A DNA stretch of 64,000 bases from Rhizorhabdus histidinilytica (GTDB lineage: Bacteria > Pseudomonadota > Alphaproteobacteria > Sphingomonadales > Sphingomonadaceae): assembly GCF_900167915.1 (NCBI RefSeq), contig NZ_FUYM01000005.1, positions 345,684 to 409,683 of the forward strand, in the 5' to 3' direction. This document shows, in pieces, positions 15,807 to 25,287 of the stretch (position 1 is the first letter of the stretch; every line of letters begins with the position of its first letter). Under the pieces are notes generated by a model that saw only the letters and a list, made by a program, of their open reading frames with translations, had not been told where the DNA came from and ran no database searches. The position numbers and the translations under genes are program-made.

Positions 15807-16865
15807 ATGCGTGGGTTCCGTGCTTTTCCGATCATCGTCGCCGGCTTGATGGCCGTCGCCCATGCAGGGCAAGCGTCTGCCGCGCTGGTCGGCCAGTCGG
15901 TCTCGACGGGTATCGCCGCGCTCAAGGAATGGAACGTCGTCTCGTTCAACAACTTCACGTCGTACAACCATGTCGATGGGCGCGTGTTCGCGGGCGGCAG
16001 CTTCACTGCCGGCGGCAACTTCACCATCCAGAATAACAACATCCCGTCGTCGAGCTACGGCACCCCGGCGCTGACCGTGGTCGGCAGCGCCGCGCTCAAC
16101 GGCAGCATCAACGCGGGCGGCGGCATCAGCGTCGGCGGCAGCGTCAGCGGTTCGTTCAACAACAATGGCCAGAACGTCGTCACCTACGGCGGCTCCAGCA
16201 GCGCCTGGGCGAACAACACCACTTTCACCAAGGGCGCGTCGGACTTCACCAGCACGCTGCAGAACCAGTCGAACGACATCAAGGCGTCGCTGATCAGCCT
16301 CAGCCAGAATCTCGCCGCGCTCGGCAACACCAGCGGGGTGAGCGTCGGCGGCGACAGCAACAACCAGCAGATCACCGTGACCGGCAGCGGCCTTCAGGTG
16401 CTCAACTGGTCGGAGGCGATGTTCGAGGGCAACAGCAATCAGCAGCTGCTTGTCAGCCTGCCCAGCGACGCGACGCTGGTCATCAACGTCGCCGGCACCG
16501 ACATCGACTTCAACCGCAATTTCAACCGTTTCAGCGGTGACAACCGGGTGCTGTTCAACTTCTACGAGGCGAACACGGTCGATATCGGCCGCCAGTTCAG
16601 CGGCTCGATCCTCGGCGTCTTCGCCGACATCACCGGCGGCAACAGCGGCAATATCGACGGCACGGTGATCGGCAACAACGTCCGCCAGAATTCGAACGGC
16701 GAAATCCACAACAATTATTTCCAGGGTGACCTGTCGAGCATCAACGGCCCCGTGTCGGTCGCGCCCGAGCCGTCGACCTGGGCGATGCTGATCCTCGGCT
16801 TCGGCCTGGTCGGTGCGATGATGCGCAGCCGCAACCGCCGGACGCTGGTCATCCAGGCCGCCTGA
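15807..16865 (+). CDS. Choice-of-anchor A family protein with PEPxxWA-CTERM sorting signal
   Basis: A 352-residue exported protein. A signal peptide (1-26, ending QASA) is followed by an Asn/Gly/Ser-rich repetitive beta-type domain of the choice-of-anchor A type (VDGRVFAGGSFTAGGNFTI). The end is a PEP-CTERM signal: Pro-Glu-Pro at 320-322 in VAPEPSTWAML, a transmembrane stretch 325-339, then RSRNRR. Such proteins are processed by an exosortase and secreted with exopolysaccharide. No exosortase is in the window. The low-GC region upstream carries a sigma-54-like promoter. The ATG at 15807 fits the signal peptide best. Confidence 0.9.
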   Translation: MRGFRAFPIIVAGLMAVAHAGQASAALVGQSVSTGIAALKEWNVVSFNNFTSYNHVDGRVFAGGSFTAGGNFTIQNNNIPSSSYGTPALTVVGSAALNGSINAGGGISVGGSVSGSFNNNGQNVVTYGGSSSAWANNTTFTKGASDFTSTLQNQSNDIKASLISLSQNLAALGNTSGVSVGGDSNNQQITVTGSGLQVLNWSEAMFEGNSNQQLLVSLPSDATLVINVAGTDIDFNRNFNRFSGDNRVLFNFYEANTVDIGRQFSGSILGVFADITGGNSGNIDGTVIGNNVRQNSNGEIHNNYFQGDLSSINGPVSVAPEPSTWAMLILGFGLVGAMMRSRNRRTLVIQAA

Positions 16866-16893
16866 ACGATCCCCCGGATCATCGGACAAAGCA

Positions 16894-16925
16894 AAGGGCC
16901 CGCCTTGGCGGGCCCTTCATTTTTC
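16894..16925 (+). terminator. Intrinsic terminator after the PEP-CTERM gene
   Basis: A stem AAGGGCCCGCC (16894-16904) pairs with GGCGGGCCCTT (16907-16917) and is followed by CATTTTTC, a T-rich tail. It is the clearest rho-independent terminator in the window and sits 29 nt after the stop codon. Confidence 0.85.
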
Positions 16926-16967
16926 GATTCCCTGTCTTCCTGGCGGAAACCGGGATGACATCGGGAC

Positions 16968-17960
16968 TCAGGGCAGCAGGACGATCGACCCCGTGGTGCG
17001 CCGCCCCTCGAGCGCGCGGTGCGCGTCGGCGGCCTGGTCGAGCGGGAGCCGCAGGCCGATCTCGACACCGAGCTTGCCCTTTTCGAGCATCGCGAACAGG
17101 TCGGCGGCGGCGGCGTCCATCTCGGCGCCGGTCGCGACATAGTCGAACGCGCGCGGGCGGGTCAGGAACAGCGATCCGCGCTTGGTCAGTTCGAGCGGGC
17201 TGGTCGGCGGGACCGGGCCGGACGCATTGCCGAAGCTGACCATCAGCCCGCGTGGGCGCAGGCTGTCGAGCGAGGCTTCCCAGCTCGCCGCACCGACCCC
17301 GTCGAACACCACGTCGACCCCTTCACCACCGGTCGCCGCACGAACGGCGGCGGCGAGTTCGCCATAGGGACAATCGAGCGCGACGTCGGCACCGAGGCCA
17401 TGTGCGATCGCCGCCTTGTCGGCGTTGCCGGCATGGGCGATCACCCGTACCCCGATCGCCACGAGCCACGGTACCATCAGTCGCCCGACCCCGCCGGCCG
17501 CGGCATGGACCAGCGCGGTCTGCCCAGCTTCCATCCGGGCGCAGCCATGGACGAGCGTCTGGACGGTCACGCCCTTGAGCAGTACGGCCGCCGCCGTCTC
17601 GTCGTCGATCGCGTCGGGGAGCGCCACCAGGATCGCGGGATCGACATCGGCCCACGTGGCATAGGCACCGGGCTGGGCGGCCATATAGGCGACCCGCTGC
17701 CCGATCGCGACCCCGGCGACCCCCGCGCCGATTGCCTCGACCACGCCCGCCGCCTCGACGCCGAGCGGGGCGGGGAGCGGCTGCGGGTAGAGGCCGGTGC
17801 GGTGATAGGTGTCGATGAAGTTGACCCCGATCGCGCGGTGCCGGACGCGGACCTTGCCCGCCGCGACGGGCGTGTCCGCCAGCGGCTCGGCCTCGATCAC
17901 CTCGGGACCGCCGAACCGGCTGGCGACGAGCCTATGGTCGGATGCCCTATGGTCGGACAT
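16968..17960 (-). CDS. Quinone oxidoreductase, zinc-independent MDR family
   Basis: A 330-residue NADPH:quinone oxidoreductase (QOR1-like, medium-chain dehydrogenase superfamily). The GroES-like domain has GVNFIDTYHRTGLYP and GVEAAGVVEAIG, and the cofactor-binding fold has VHAAAGGVGRL. The zinc ligands of alcohol dehydrogenases are missing, as expected for the quinone branch. It likely reduces quinones or enones in the cytoplasm. It lies 6 nt behind the dienelactone hydrolase gene, in one leftward operon with ogt. Confidence 0.9.
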   Translation of the reverse strand: MSDHRASDHRLVASRFGGPEVIEAEPLADTPVAAGKVRVRHRAIGVNFIDTYHRTGLYPQPLPAPLGVEAAGVVEAIGAGVAGVAIGQRVAYMAAQPGAYATWADVDPAILVALPDAIDDETAAAVLLKGVTVQTLVHGCARMEAGQTALVHAAAGGVGRLMVPWLVAIGVRVIAHAGNADKAAIAHGLGADVALDCPYGELAAAVRAATGGEGVDVVFDGVGAASWEASLDSLRPRGLMVSFGNASGPVPPTSPLELTKRGSLFLTRPRAFDYVATGAEMDAAAADLFAMLEKGKLGVEIGLRLPLDQAADAHRALEGRRTTGSIVLLP

Positions 17961-17966
17961 GCGCGA

Positions 17967-18665
17967 TCAGGCCAGGTGCTGGGCGAAGAAGGCCTCGGTC
18001 CGCTCGTCGGCGAGCTGCGCGGCGGCCTCGACGCGGCGCTTGCCCATCGTCGTCGCGAAGCCATGATCGACGCCGGGATAGTCGAACAGCGTCACCTTGG
18101 CATGACTGTCGAGCCCCTCGTGCATCTTTCGCTGGACCTCGGCCGGCACAAAGCCGTCGTCGCCCGCGATGTGGAGCGCCAGCGGGTGTGCGATCGCATG
18201 CGCCTCGCCGAGCAAGCCGTCGATGCCGACCGCATAATAGCCGACGCTCGCGTTGATGTCGGTACGCGCGGCGGTCATGTAGGCGAGCCGGCCGCCCAGG
18301 CAGTAGCCGACCGCGCCGACCTTGCCGCCATGGATCATCGCGCGGGTATCGCGGATCGTCGCCTCGATGTCGCGGATGCCCTGGTCCTGGTCGAACTGGC
18401 CGAACAGGTTAAGGCCCTCCTGCATCTCCTCGGGCACATCGGGGTCGAGCTCGATGCCAGGGCGGATCCGCCAGAACAGGTCGGGCGCCACCGCCAGATA
18501 GCCCTTCGCGGCCCATTGGTCGCACTTGATGCGGATGCCGTCGTTCACCCCGAAGATTTCCTGGATGACGATGATCGCCGCCTTGGGCTCGGAGACGGGC
18601 TGCGAGGTGTAGGCGAGGAATTCGTCGTCGCCGTGCAAGGTCTTGATTTCGGTATAGCTTTTCAC
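17967..18665 (-). CDS. Dienelactone hydrolase family protein
   Basis: A 232-residue alpha/beta hydrolase of the dienelactone hydrolase family. The nucleophile is Cys122 in AVGYCLGG, with Asp170 (AGDDGFVP) and His201 (VDHGF) completing the triad. Glu36 in VIQEIFG is the residue that holds the Cys in the resting state. True dienelactone hydrolases act in chloroaromatic degradation, but this family is broad and no ring-cleavage operon adjoins it. Its start overlaps the ogt stop by 4 nt. Confidence 0.9.
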   Translation of the reverse strand: MKSYTEIKTLHGDDEFLAYTSQPVSEPKAAIIVIQEIFGVNDGIRIKCDQWAAKGYLAVAPDLFWRIRPGIELDPDVPEEMQEGLNLFGQFDQDQGIRDIEATIRDTRAMIHGGKVGAVGYCLGGRLAYMTAARTDINASVGYYAVGIDGLLGEAHAIAHPLALHIAGDDGFVPAEVQRKMHEGLDSHAKVTLFDYPGVDHGFATTMGKRRVEAAAQLADERTEAFFAQHLA

Positions 18666-19150
18666 AGAAGGCCTCCTCGTCTCTCAGGGCGTCTCTCATG
18701 GTCGAGCAACCATGTCTTCGTGATGATCCCGCGTCCGCCGGAATAATGACCGATCGTGCCGCCGCTGCCTACCACCCGGTGACAGGGGACGACGATCGGG
18801 AAGGGATTGCGGGCGCAGGCCTGGCCGATCGCGCGCGGCGCCGACCCGGCGATCCGCGCGAGCGCGCCGTAGCTCAGCGTGTCGCCGGACGGGATCGCGG
18901 TGATTGCATCGCGCAGCGCCGCCCCGCGCGGCGTCGCGGCGGGGAGCAGCGGCAGCTCGAACGTCGCCGCGCCGTCCTCGAAATAGGCGTGGAGCTGGCG
19001 GATCGCCTCGGCCGCCGGTCCCTCCGCCGGCGCGTCGTCGATATCGTCGGGCGCGGTGCGATCGCCGAGGATGTGGATCGCGCGCAGCCAATGCGCATCG
19101 GCCTCGATCAGGATCGGGCCGAGCGGGGAGGGAAGCAGGGTCGTCGTCAT
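18662..19150 (-). CDS. ogt: Methylated-DNA-[protein]-cysteine S-methyltransferase
   Basis: A 162-residue suicide repair protein that removes alkyl groups from O6-alkylguanine. The acceptor Cys is Cys123 in IVVPCHRVVGSGG. The DNA-binding helix-turn-helix precedes it (SYGALARIAGSAPRAIGQA). No Ada N-terminal domain is present, so this is the Ogt type. It is the first gene of the ogt, dienelactone hydrolase, quinone reductase group, with 4-nt overlaps suggesting co-translation. Confidence 0.93.
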   Translation of the reverse strand: MTTTLLPSPLGPILIEADAHWLRAIHILGDRTAPDDIDDAPAEGPAAEAIRQLHAYFEDGAATFELPLLPAATPRGAALRDAITAIPSGDTLSYGALARIAGSAPRAIGQACARNPFPIVVPCHRVVGSGGTIGHYSGGRGIITKTWLLDHERRPERRGGLL

Positions 19151-19251
19151 CGGGGCATCTTCGCGGAGATCAAGGGGGCGGGCAATATGGACAGAGGCTC
19201 CGCGAAACTCTAGCCATGGGGCGGGACGTTTCAATGACCCGGAGGGCGTGC

Positions 19252-19497
19252 ATGAAGATCACCGTCGACGTCGATTGCACGCCCGAGGAGGCGCGCCGCT
19301 TCATGGGGCTGCCCGACCTGTCGAGCGTCCATGACGCCTATGTCGAGAAGATGAAGAAGACGATCGAGGAGGGGGTGACCCCCGACACGCTCGACACGAT
19401 GATGCGCAACTGGATGCCGATGGGCGAGGCCGGCATGAACATGTGGCGCACGATGTTCGACCAGATCGGCCGTGCCGCCGGCACCCCTGGAAAATAG
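19252..19497 (+). CDS. DUF6489 family small protein
   Basis: An 81-residue protein that I recognise as the sphingomonad DUF6489 family, usually found just before mnmE. It begins MKITVDVDCTPEEARRFMG and is rich in Met in its C-terminal half (MMRNWMPMGEAGMNMW). The start at 19252 follows GGAGG. No function is known. It overlaps the start of mnmE by 26 nt. Confidence 0.85.
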   Translation: MKITVDVDCTPEEARRFMGLPDLSSVHDAYVEKMKKTIEEGVTPDTLDTMMRNWMPMGEAGMNMWRTMFDQIGRAAGTPGK

Positions 19498-20794
19498 CCC
19501 CGGCGCTTCGGCGTCCGACACGATCTTCGCGCTGTCGAGCGGCGCCCCGCCGGCGGGGGTCGCGGTGGTGCGGGTCAGCGGACCGATGGCGGGCGCGGCG
19601 ATCGACCGGCTGACCGGCGGCCGGCCGCGCCCCGCCGCGCGCCGCGCGAGCCTGCGCATCCTGACCGATCCCGCCAGCGGGACGACGCTCGACCGGGCGC
19701 TGCTGCTCTGGCTGCCCGGGCCCGGCACCGCCACCGGGGAGGACATGGCAGAGCTCCATCTCCATGGCGGCCGCGCGGTGACGGCGGCGGTGCTCGCGGC
19801 GCTCGGCCGGCTGCCGGGCCTGCGTCCCGCCGTGGCCGGCGAGTTCACCCGCCGCGCCTTCGAGACAGGGCGGATCGACCTCAACGAGGCCGAGGCGCTC
19901 GGCGACCTGCTCGCCGCCGAGACCGAGGCGCAGCGCCGCAACGCGATGCTGCTCGCGGGCGGGGCACTGAGCCGTGCTCTGGAGGGCTGGCAGCATCGGG
20001 TGCTGTCGCTGGCGGCGCGGCTTGAGGCGCAGCTCGACTTTTCCGACGAGGAGGACGTCGCGCCGCTCGACCCCGGCTTTGCCTCGGAGCTCGCCGCACT
20101 CGACGCCGAGGTGGCGCGCTGGCGCGGCCGGCTTCCCGTGGAACGCCTGCGCGACGGCGTCCGGGTGGTGCTCGCGGGCCCGCCCAATGCCGGCAAGTCG
20201 ACGCTGCTCAACGCCTTGGCCGGGCGCGAGGCGGCGATCGTCACGCCGATCGCCGGGACGACGCGCGACCTGATCGAGGCGCCGGTGGCGTTGGGCGGCG
20301 TGCCCTTCCTGCTCACCGATACCGCCGGGCTCCACGCGGGGACGGGCGACGCGGTCGAGGCGATCGGCATCGATCGCGCGGCCCAGGCGATCGCCGCCGC
20401 CGACATCGTCCTCTGGCTCGGCGATCCCGGATCGGCGCCGGCGGGCGCGGTCCGGGTCGGCGCCCAGGCCGACCGGCGAACGCTCGACCCTGCCGCGCAC
20501 GACCTGCTCGTCTCCGCGCAGAGCGGCGCGGGGATGGACGAGCTCGTCACGCTGCTGCTTGATTGCGCCGCGACGCTGCTGCCGGGGGAAGGCGAGGCGG
20601 CGCTGTCGGCGCGGCAGCGCGCGGCGCTCGACCGGCTTGGCGAGGCGCTGGCGCTGGCGCAGGGGGAGGGCGATCCGATCCTCGTCGCCGAGGGACTGCG
20701 CCTCGCCCGCGCCGCGATCGACGCGTTGACCGGGCGTGCTGGCACCGAGGACATGCTCGACGGCCTGTTCGGCCGCTTCTGCATCGGCAAATGA
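19472..20794 (+). CDS. mnmE: tRNA uridine-5-carboxymethylaminomethyl modification GTPase
   Basis: A 440-residue MnmE (TrmE). The N-terminal tetrahydrofolate-binding domain is followed by the helical domain with an inserted G domain: G1 GPPNAGKS (236-243), then GTTRD and DTAG. It ends in the obligatory FCIGK (436-440), whose Cys is needed for activity. With MnmG it installs the cmnm5 group on wobble uridine. The start is a GTG at 19472 inside the DUF6489 gene with no obvious ribosome site, so the exact start is uncertain. A parS-like site lies 3 nt after the stop. Confidence 0.95.
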   Translation: MPPAPLENSPGASASDTIFALSSGAPPAGVAVVRVSGPMAGAAIDRLTGGRPRPAARRASLRILTDPASGTTLDRALLLWLPGPGTATGEDMAELHLHGGRAVTAAVLAALGRLPGLRPAVAGEFTRRAFETGRIDLNEAEALGDLLAAETEAQRRNAMLLAGGALSRALEGWQHRVLSLAARLEAQLDFSDEEDVAPLDPGFASELAALDAEVARWRGRLPVERLRDGVRVVLAGPPNAGKSTLLNALAGREAAIVTPIAGTTRDLIEAPVALGGVPFLLTDTAGLHAGTGDAVEAIGIDRAAQAIAAADIVLWLGDPGSAPAGAVRVGAQADRRTLDPAAHDLLVSAQSGAGMDELVTLLLDCAATLLPGEGEAALSARQRAALDRLGEALALAQGEGDPILVAEGLRLARAAIDALTGRAGTEDMLDGLFGRFCIGK

Positions 20795-20797
20795 GGA

Positions 20798-20813
20798 TGT
20801 TCCACGTGGAACA
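20798..20813. other. parS-like centromere site 1
   Basis: TGTTCCACGTGGAACA, a perfect 16-bp palindrome matching the ParB-binding site type of alphaproteobacteria. It lies in the gap between mnmE and mnmG. Confidence 0.88.
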
Positions 20814-20851
20814 TTTTTGACTCCGGCGGCAGGGTCGGATAGCGCGCTCGC

Positions 20852-22711
20852 ATGGCGGACAGCTTCGATGTGATCGTGGTCGGCGGCGGCCATGCCGGCT
20901 GCGAGGCGGCGGCGGCGGCGGCGCGGATGGGCGCGCGCACCGCGCTCGTCAGCATGCGGCGCGACATGATCGGGGCCATGTCCTGCAACCCTGCGATCGG
21001 AGGACTCGGCAAGGGCCATCTCGTTCGCGAGGTCGATGCCTGCGATGGGCTGATCGCCCGCGCCGCGGATCGTGCCGCGATCCATTATCGCATGCTCAAC
21101 AGCAGCAAGGGCGCGGCGGTTCATGGGCCACGCATTCAGGCCGACCGCAAGCTCTATAAGGCAGCGATTCACGACCTGCTCGCCGAGCTCCCGATGCTGG
21201 AAATCATTGAAGGCGCGGCTGAGAGGTTGCTGGTTGAGGATGTTTCACGTGGAACATCCGGCCTGGTCCTGGCCGACGGGCGGAGGTTGACGGCACGAGC
21301 GGTGGTGCTTGCGACGGGAACCTTCCTCAACGCCAGGCTTCACTTCGGGATGGACTGCCGCGCCGGCGGACGTGTGGGGGAGGCGGCGGCCGTCGAACTT
21401 GCCGAGCAGCTGCGCGCCCTTGATCTGCCGATCGCCCGGCTCAAGACCGGGACTCCGCCGCGGCTCGATGGACGGACGATCGACTGGGCCCAGCTCGACC
21501 GCCAGCCTTCGGACGAGGGGAGGTGGACCTTCTCGGCGCTCACGCCGCGCCGCCTCGTTCCGCAGCTCGCCTGCGCGATCACCCGGACCAATCAGCGCAC
21601 CCATGACGTGATCCGCGCTGGACTCGACCGGTCGCCGCTCTACTCGGGCGCGATAACCGGCGTCGGGCCGCGCTATTGCCCGTCGATCGAGGACAAGGTC
21701 CACCGCTTCGGCGATCGCGACGGGCACCAGATATTCCTCGAACCCGAGGGCCTCGACGATCACACCATCTATCCCAATGGCGTCTCGACCTCGCTGCCCG
21801 AGGATGTTCAACGCGCGATGCTGCGGACCGTGCCGGGGCTCGAGCGGGTCGAGATTCTCCAGCCCGGCTATGCCGTCGAATATGATTATATCGATCCACG
21901 TGCGCTGACCGCCGGGCTTGGGCTGCGGGCTCTGCCGGGCCTGTTCTGCGCCGGGCAGATCAACGGCACCACCGGTTATGAGGAGGCCGCCGCGCAGGGG
22001 CTCGCCGCCGGGATGAATGCAGCCGCCTTCGCGGCCGGCCAGCCCGAAATCCATTTCGACCGGGCGACCAGCTATATCGGCGTTATGATCGACGACCTTA
22101 CGCTGCAGGGCGTGTCCGAACCTTATCGCATGCTCACCGCCCGCGCCGAGTATCGGCTGCGGCTGCGCGCCGACAACGCCGGCAGCCGCCTGACCGGCTG
22201 GGCAGACTCGCATGGCGCGATCTCGGCTACGCGCCGGATGTTCCACGTGGAACGTGAAGCGCACCGCATGGCTATGGCCGATCGCCTCGCGACGCGCATC
22301 GCCGGGTCAGGCGAGCTGGTCGCGGCCGGCGCGGCGGTCGCCGACGACCATGGCCGGCGGTCGCTGGCCGAGTGGCTGCGGTTCCCCGAGGTCGGCGACG
22401 CCACACTGATTGCCCTGGCGCCCGAGCTCGCCGCGGTCCCGGAGGATGTCCGCGCCGAGGTGATCCAGGACGGCCGCTACGCGCCCTATCTCGCTCGCCA
22501 GGACCAGGAGATCGCTCGGCTGCGCGCCGATGAGCGGATCGGTCTCGCCGCGATCGCGGACTATGGTGCGATCGCCGGACTGTCGAACGAGATGGTCGAG
22601 CGCCTCAACGTAGCGCGTCCCGCCGATCTCGCCGCGGCGGGGCGGGTGCGCGGCGTCACCCCGGCCGCGCTCGCCGCCATCATGGTCCACGCCCGGCGGC
22701 TCGCGGCATGA
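20852..22711 (+). CDS. mnmG: tRNA uridine-5-carboxymethylaminomethyl modification enzyme MnmG
   Basis: A 619-residue FAD enzyme (GidA), partner of MnmE in wobble uridine modification. The FAD-binding loop is [11 protein letters not shown] (10-20), followed by NPAIGG and [22 protein letters not shown] and [19 protein letters not shown] are also diagnostic. Two parS-like palindromes lie within the coding frame, at 21241 and 22239, so codon choice there is constrained by a second function. It starts 38 nt after the first parS site and overlaps rsmG by 4 nt. Confidence 0.97.
   Translation: MADSFDVIVVGGGHAGCEAAAAAARMGARTALVSMRRDMIGAMSCNPAIGGLGKGHLVREVDACDGLIARAADRAAIHYRMLNSSKGAAVHGPRIQADRKLYKAAIHDLLAELPMLEIIEGAAERLLVEDVSRGTSGLVLADGRRLTARAVVLATGTFLNARLHFGMDCRAGGRVGEAAAVELAEQLRALDLPIARLKTGTPPRLDGRTIDWAQLDRQPSDEGRWTFSALTPRRLVPQLACAITRTNQRTHDVIRAGLDRSPLYSGAITGVGPRYCPSIEDKVHRFGDRDGHQIFLEPEGLDDHTIYPNGVSTSLPEDVQRAMLRTVPGLERVEILQPGYAVEYDYIDPRALTAGLGLRALPGLFCAGQINGTTGYEEAAAQGLAAGMNAAAFAAGQPEIHFDRATSYIGVMIDDLTLQGVSEPYRMLTARAEYRLRLRADNAGSRLTGWADSHGAISATRRMFHVEREAHRMAMADRLATRIAGSGELVAAGAAVADDHGRRSLAEWLRFPEVGDATLIALAPELAAVPEDVRAEVIQDGRYAPYLARQDQEIARLRADERIGLAAIADYGAIAGLSNEMVERLNVARPADLAAAGRVRGVTPAALAAIMVHARRLAA
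21241..21256. other. parS-like centromere site 2 (inside mnmG)
   Basis: TGTTTCACGTGGAACA differs by one base from the perfect palindrome at 20798. It encodes part of [10 protein letters not shown] of MnmG. Confidence 0.82.
22239..22254. other. parS-like centromere site 3 (inside mnmG)
   Basis: TGTTCCACGTGGAACG matches the palindrome except for the last base. It encodes MFHVER of MnmG. Confidence 0.78.
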
Positions 22712-23361
22712 GCATGACCGAGCAGGAGGCGCGCGCCTGGATCGAGGGGTGTGTTCCACGTGGAACAATGACGGGGCTGGAAAAATTCGTCGCGATGATC
22801 CTCGACGAGATGCCGCGACAGAACCTCATCGCGGCCTCGACCGCCGAGCATATCTGGAGCCGCCATATCGTCGATTCGGCGCAGCTCGTGCCGATGGTCG
22901 GCGGGGGCGGTCCGCTGCGCTGGATCGATCTCGGTTCGGGCGCCGGCTTCCCCGGCATGGTCGTGGCGCTGATGCTGCCAGAGGTCCGCATGACGCTGGT
23001 CGAGTCGCGCCGCAAGCGGATCGACTTTCTGCGCTTCATGGCCGAATCGCTCGGTATCGCTGATCGGGTGGCGGTGGCGGGCCAGCGGCTCGAGATGCTC
23101 GACTCGAGCCCGTATGACGTGATCAGCGCCCGGGCTTTCGCTCCGCTCGATCGGCTGTTGCCGCTCGCGCACCGTTTTTCGCACGATGCCACGCTCTGGC
23201 TGTTGCCGAAGGGACGTAGCGCTGCATCCGAACTGGAAGCCGTAACCACTTCGTGGCAGGGTGATTTCCGGGTCGTGCCAAGCAAGACCGACCCGGACGC
23301 GGCGATCATCGTCGCGTCGCAGGTTCAGCCGCAGGGCAAAGGTCAAAAGGGACGCCGATGA
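22708..23361 (+). CDS. rsmG: 16S rRNA (guanine-N7) methyltransferase RsmG
   Basis: A 217-residue SAM methyltransferase (GidB) that methylates G527 of 16S rRNA, where loss gives low-level streptomycin resistance. Motif I is [13 protein letters not shown], followed by [12 protein letters not shown] and [12 protein letters not shown], all typical of RsmG. The ATG overlaps the mnmG stop, and the parA start overlaps its own stop. A parS-like site lies near its 5' end (22752-22767), encoding CVPRGT. Confidence 0.96.
   Translation: MSMTEQEARAWIEGCVPRGTMTGLEKFVAMILDEMPRQNLIAASTAEHIWSRHIVDSAQLVPMVGGGGPLRWIDLGSGAGFPGMVVALMLPEVRMTLVESRRKRIDFLRFMAESLGIADRVAVAGQRLEMLDSSPYDVISARAFAPLDRLLPLAHRFSHDATLWLLPKGRSAASELEAVTTSWQGDFRVVPSKTDPDAAIIVASQVQPQGKGQKGRR
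22752..22767. other. parS-like centromere site 4 (inside rsmG)
   Basis: A second perfect TGTTCCACGTGGAACA, identical to the copy at 20798. It lies about 600 bp before parA. Confidence 0.88.
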
Positions 23362-24133
23362 TCCGCATCGCGATCGCCAACCAGAAGGGCGGGGTGGGCA
23401 AGACGACCACCGCGATCAACCTCGCCACCGCGCTGGCGGCGACCGGCTGGCGGGTGCTGCTCGTCGACTTCGACCCGCAGGGCAACGCGTCGACCGGGCT
23501 CGGCGTCGAGCAGGCGTCGCGGGAGCGGTCGAGCTATGAGCTGCTTCGCCGCGACTGCTCGCTCGGCGAGGCGGTGGTCGCGACCAGGATCCCGCGGCTC
23601 GATATCGTGCCGGCGACGGTCGACCTGACCGGCGCCGAGATCGAGCTGATCGACGTCGAGAAGCGTACCCACCGGCTCCACGATGCGCTCGCCCAGGACG
23701 AGAATCGCTGGGACGTCTGTCTGATCGATTGTCCGCCTTCGCTCGGCCTGTTGACCGTCAACGCGCTGGTCGCGGCGAACATGATGCTGGTGCCGCTGCA
23801 GTGCGAATTCTTCGCACTGGAGGGGCTGACCCAGCTGCTCCAGACGATCGAGCGGGTGCGCGCGCGCTTCAATCCGCAGCTCTCGATCCTGGGAGTCGCG
23901 CTGACCATGTACGACCGGCGCAATCGGCTGTCCGAACAGGTGGCCGCCGATGTGCGCGATGTTCTGGGGAATGTGGTGTTCGATACGGTGATCCCGCGCA
24001 ACGTCCGCCTGTCCGAAGCGCCGAGCCATGGTGTGCCGGCGCTGATCTACGACCATCGCTGCCCGGGGTCCGAGGCCTATATCGCCCTTGCGCGCGAGTG
24101 CATCGCCCGGCTCACCAACAAGGCGCAGGCGGC

Positions 24134-24137
<4 letters not shown>
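23358..24137 (+). CDS. parA: Chromosome-partitioning ATPase ParA
   Basis: A 259-residue deviant Walker ATPase. The loop KGGVGKTTTAINLATALA starts at residue 10 with the signature Lys, followed by LLVDFDPQGNASTGLG and CLIDCPPSLGLL. ParA forms the gradient on which the ParB-parS complex moves to segregate the origin. It overlaps rsmG by 4 nt and parB by 4 nt. The MnmG-RsmG-ParA-ParB order is the standard chromosomal par locus. Confidence 0.97.
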
Positions 24138-25033
<896 letters not shown>

Positions 25034-25105
25034 GACGGCGTGCGAAGCGCCTCGGATGGGGTGGCGGTTCCTGCGGCCAAGTCCTTGATTTCGAATCGGT
25101 GAAAC

Positions 25106-25174
25106 CGTTCGTCCCGAGCGAAGTCGAGGGACGTTTGCTCCCGGAACGTGTCTCGACTGCGCTGGACACGAACG
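25106..25174. repeat. Pair of inverted REP-like arms after parB
   Basis: A 28-bp segment (25106-25133, containing GTCCCGAGCGAAGTCGAGGG) faces a diverged inverted copy at 25147-25174 (22 of 28 positions match). The CCCGAGCG...AGTCGAGGG core recurs at 30899 and 39014 with an extra hairpin inserted. It lies between convergent parB and holA. Confidence 0.6.
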
Positions 25175-25201
25175 GACCTTCCGTTCAGTGCTTCACACGG
25201 C

Positions 25202-25260
25202 GTCTCAACATCGAATAGATATGGGCTCCAGCCTCTGCTGGAGCGACGGGGTGTTGAGAC
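25202..25260. repeat. Nested hairpin element between parB and holA
   Basis: Outer arms GTCTCAACA (25202-25210) and TGTTGAGAC (25252-25260) enclose a perfect hairpin GCTCCAGC-CTCT-GCTGGAGC (25225-25244). A related outer sequence (GGGCCCCAGCC...GGCTGGGGCGACG) recurs at 30866-30941. It could act as a two-way terminator between the convergent genes, though no T-tract is evident. Confidence 0.55.
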
Positions 25261-25287
25261 TTTGGTCGAGCTACCTCACAGCCGGTC

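Noticed and set aside
20789..20820. Small reading frames containing MFHVEH near mnmE, mnmG and rsmG
   Set aside because: They are translations of the parS palindrome, not genes.
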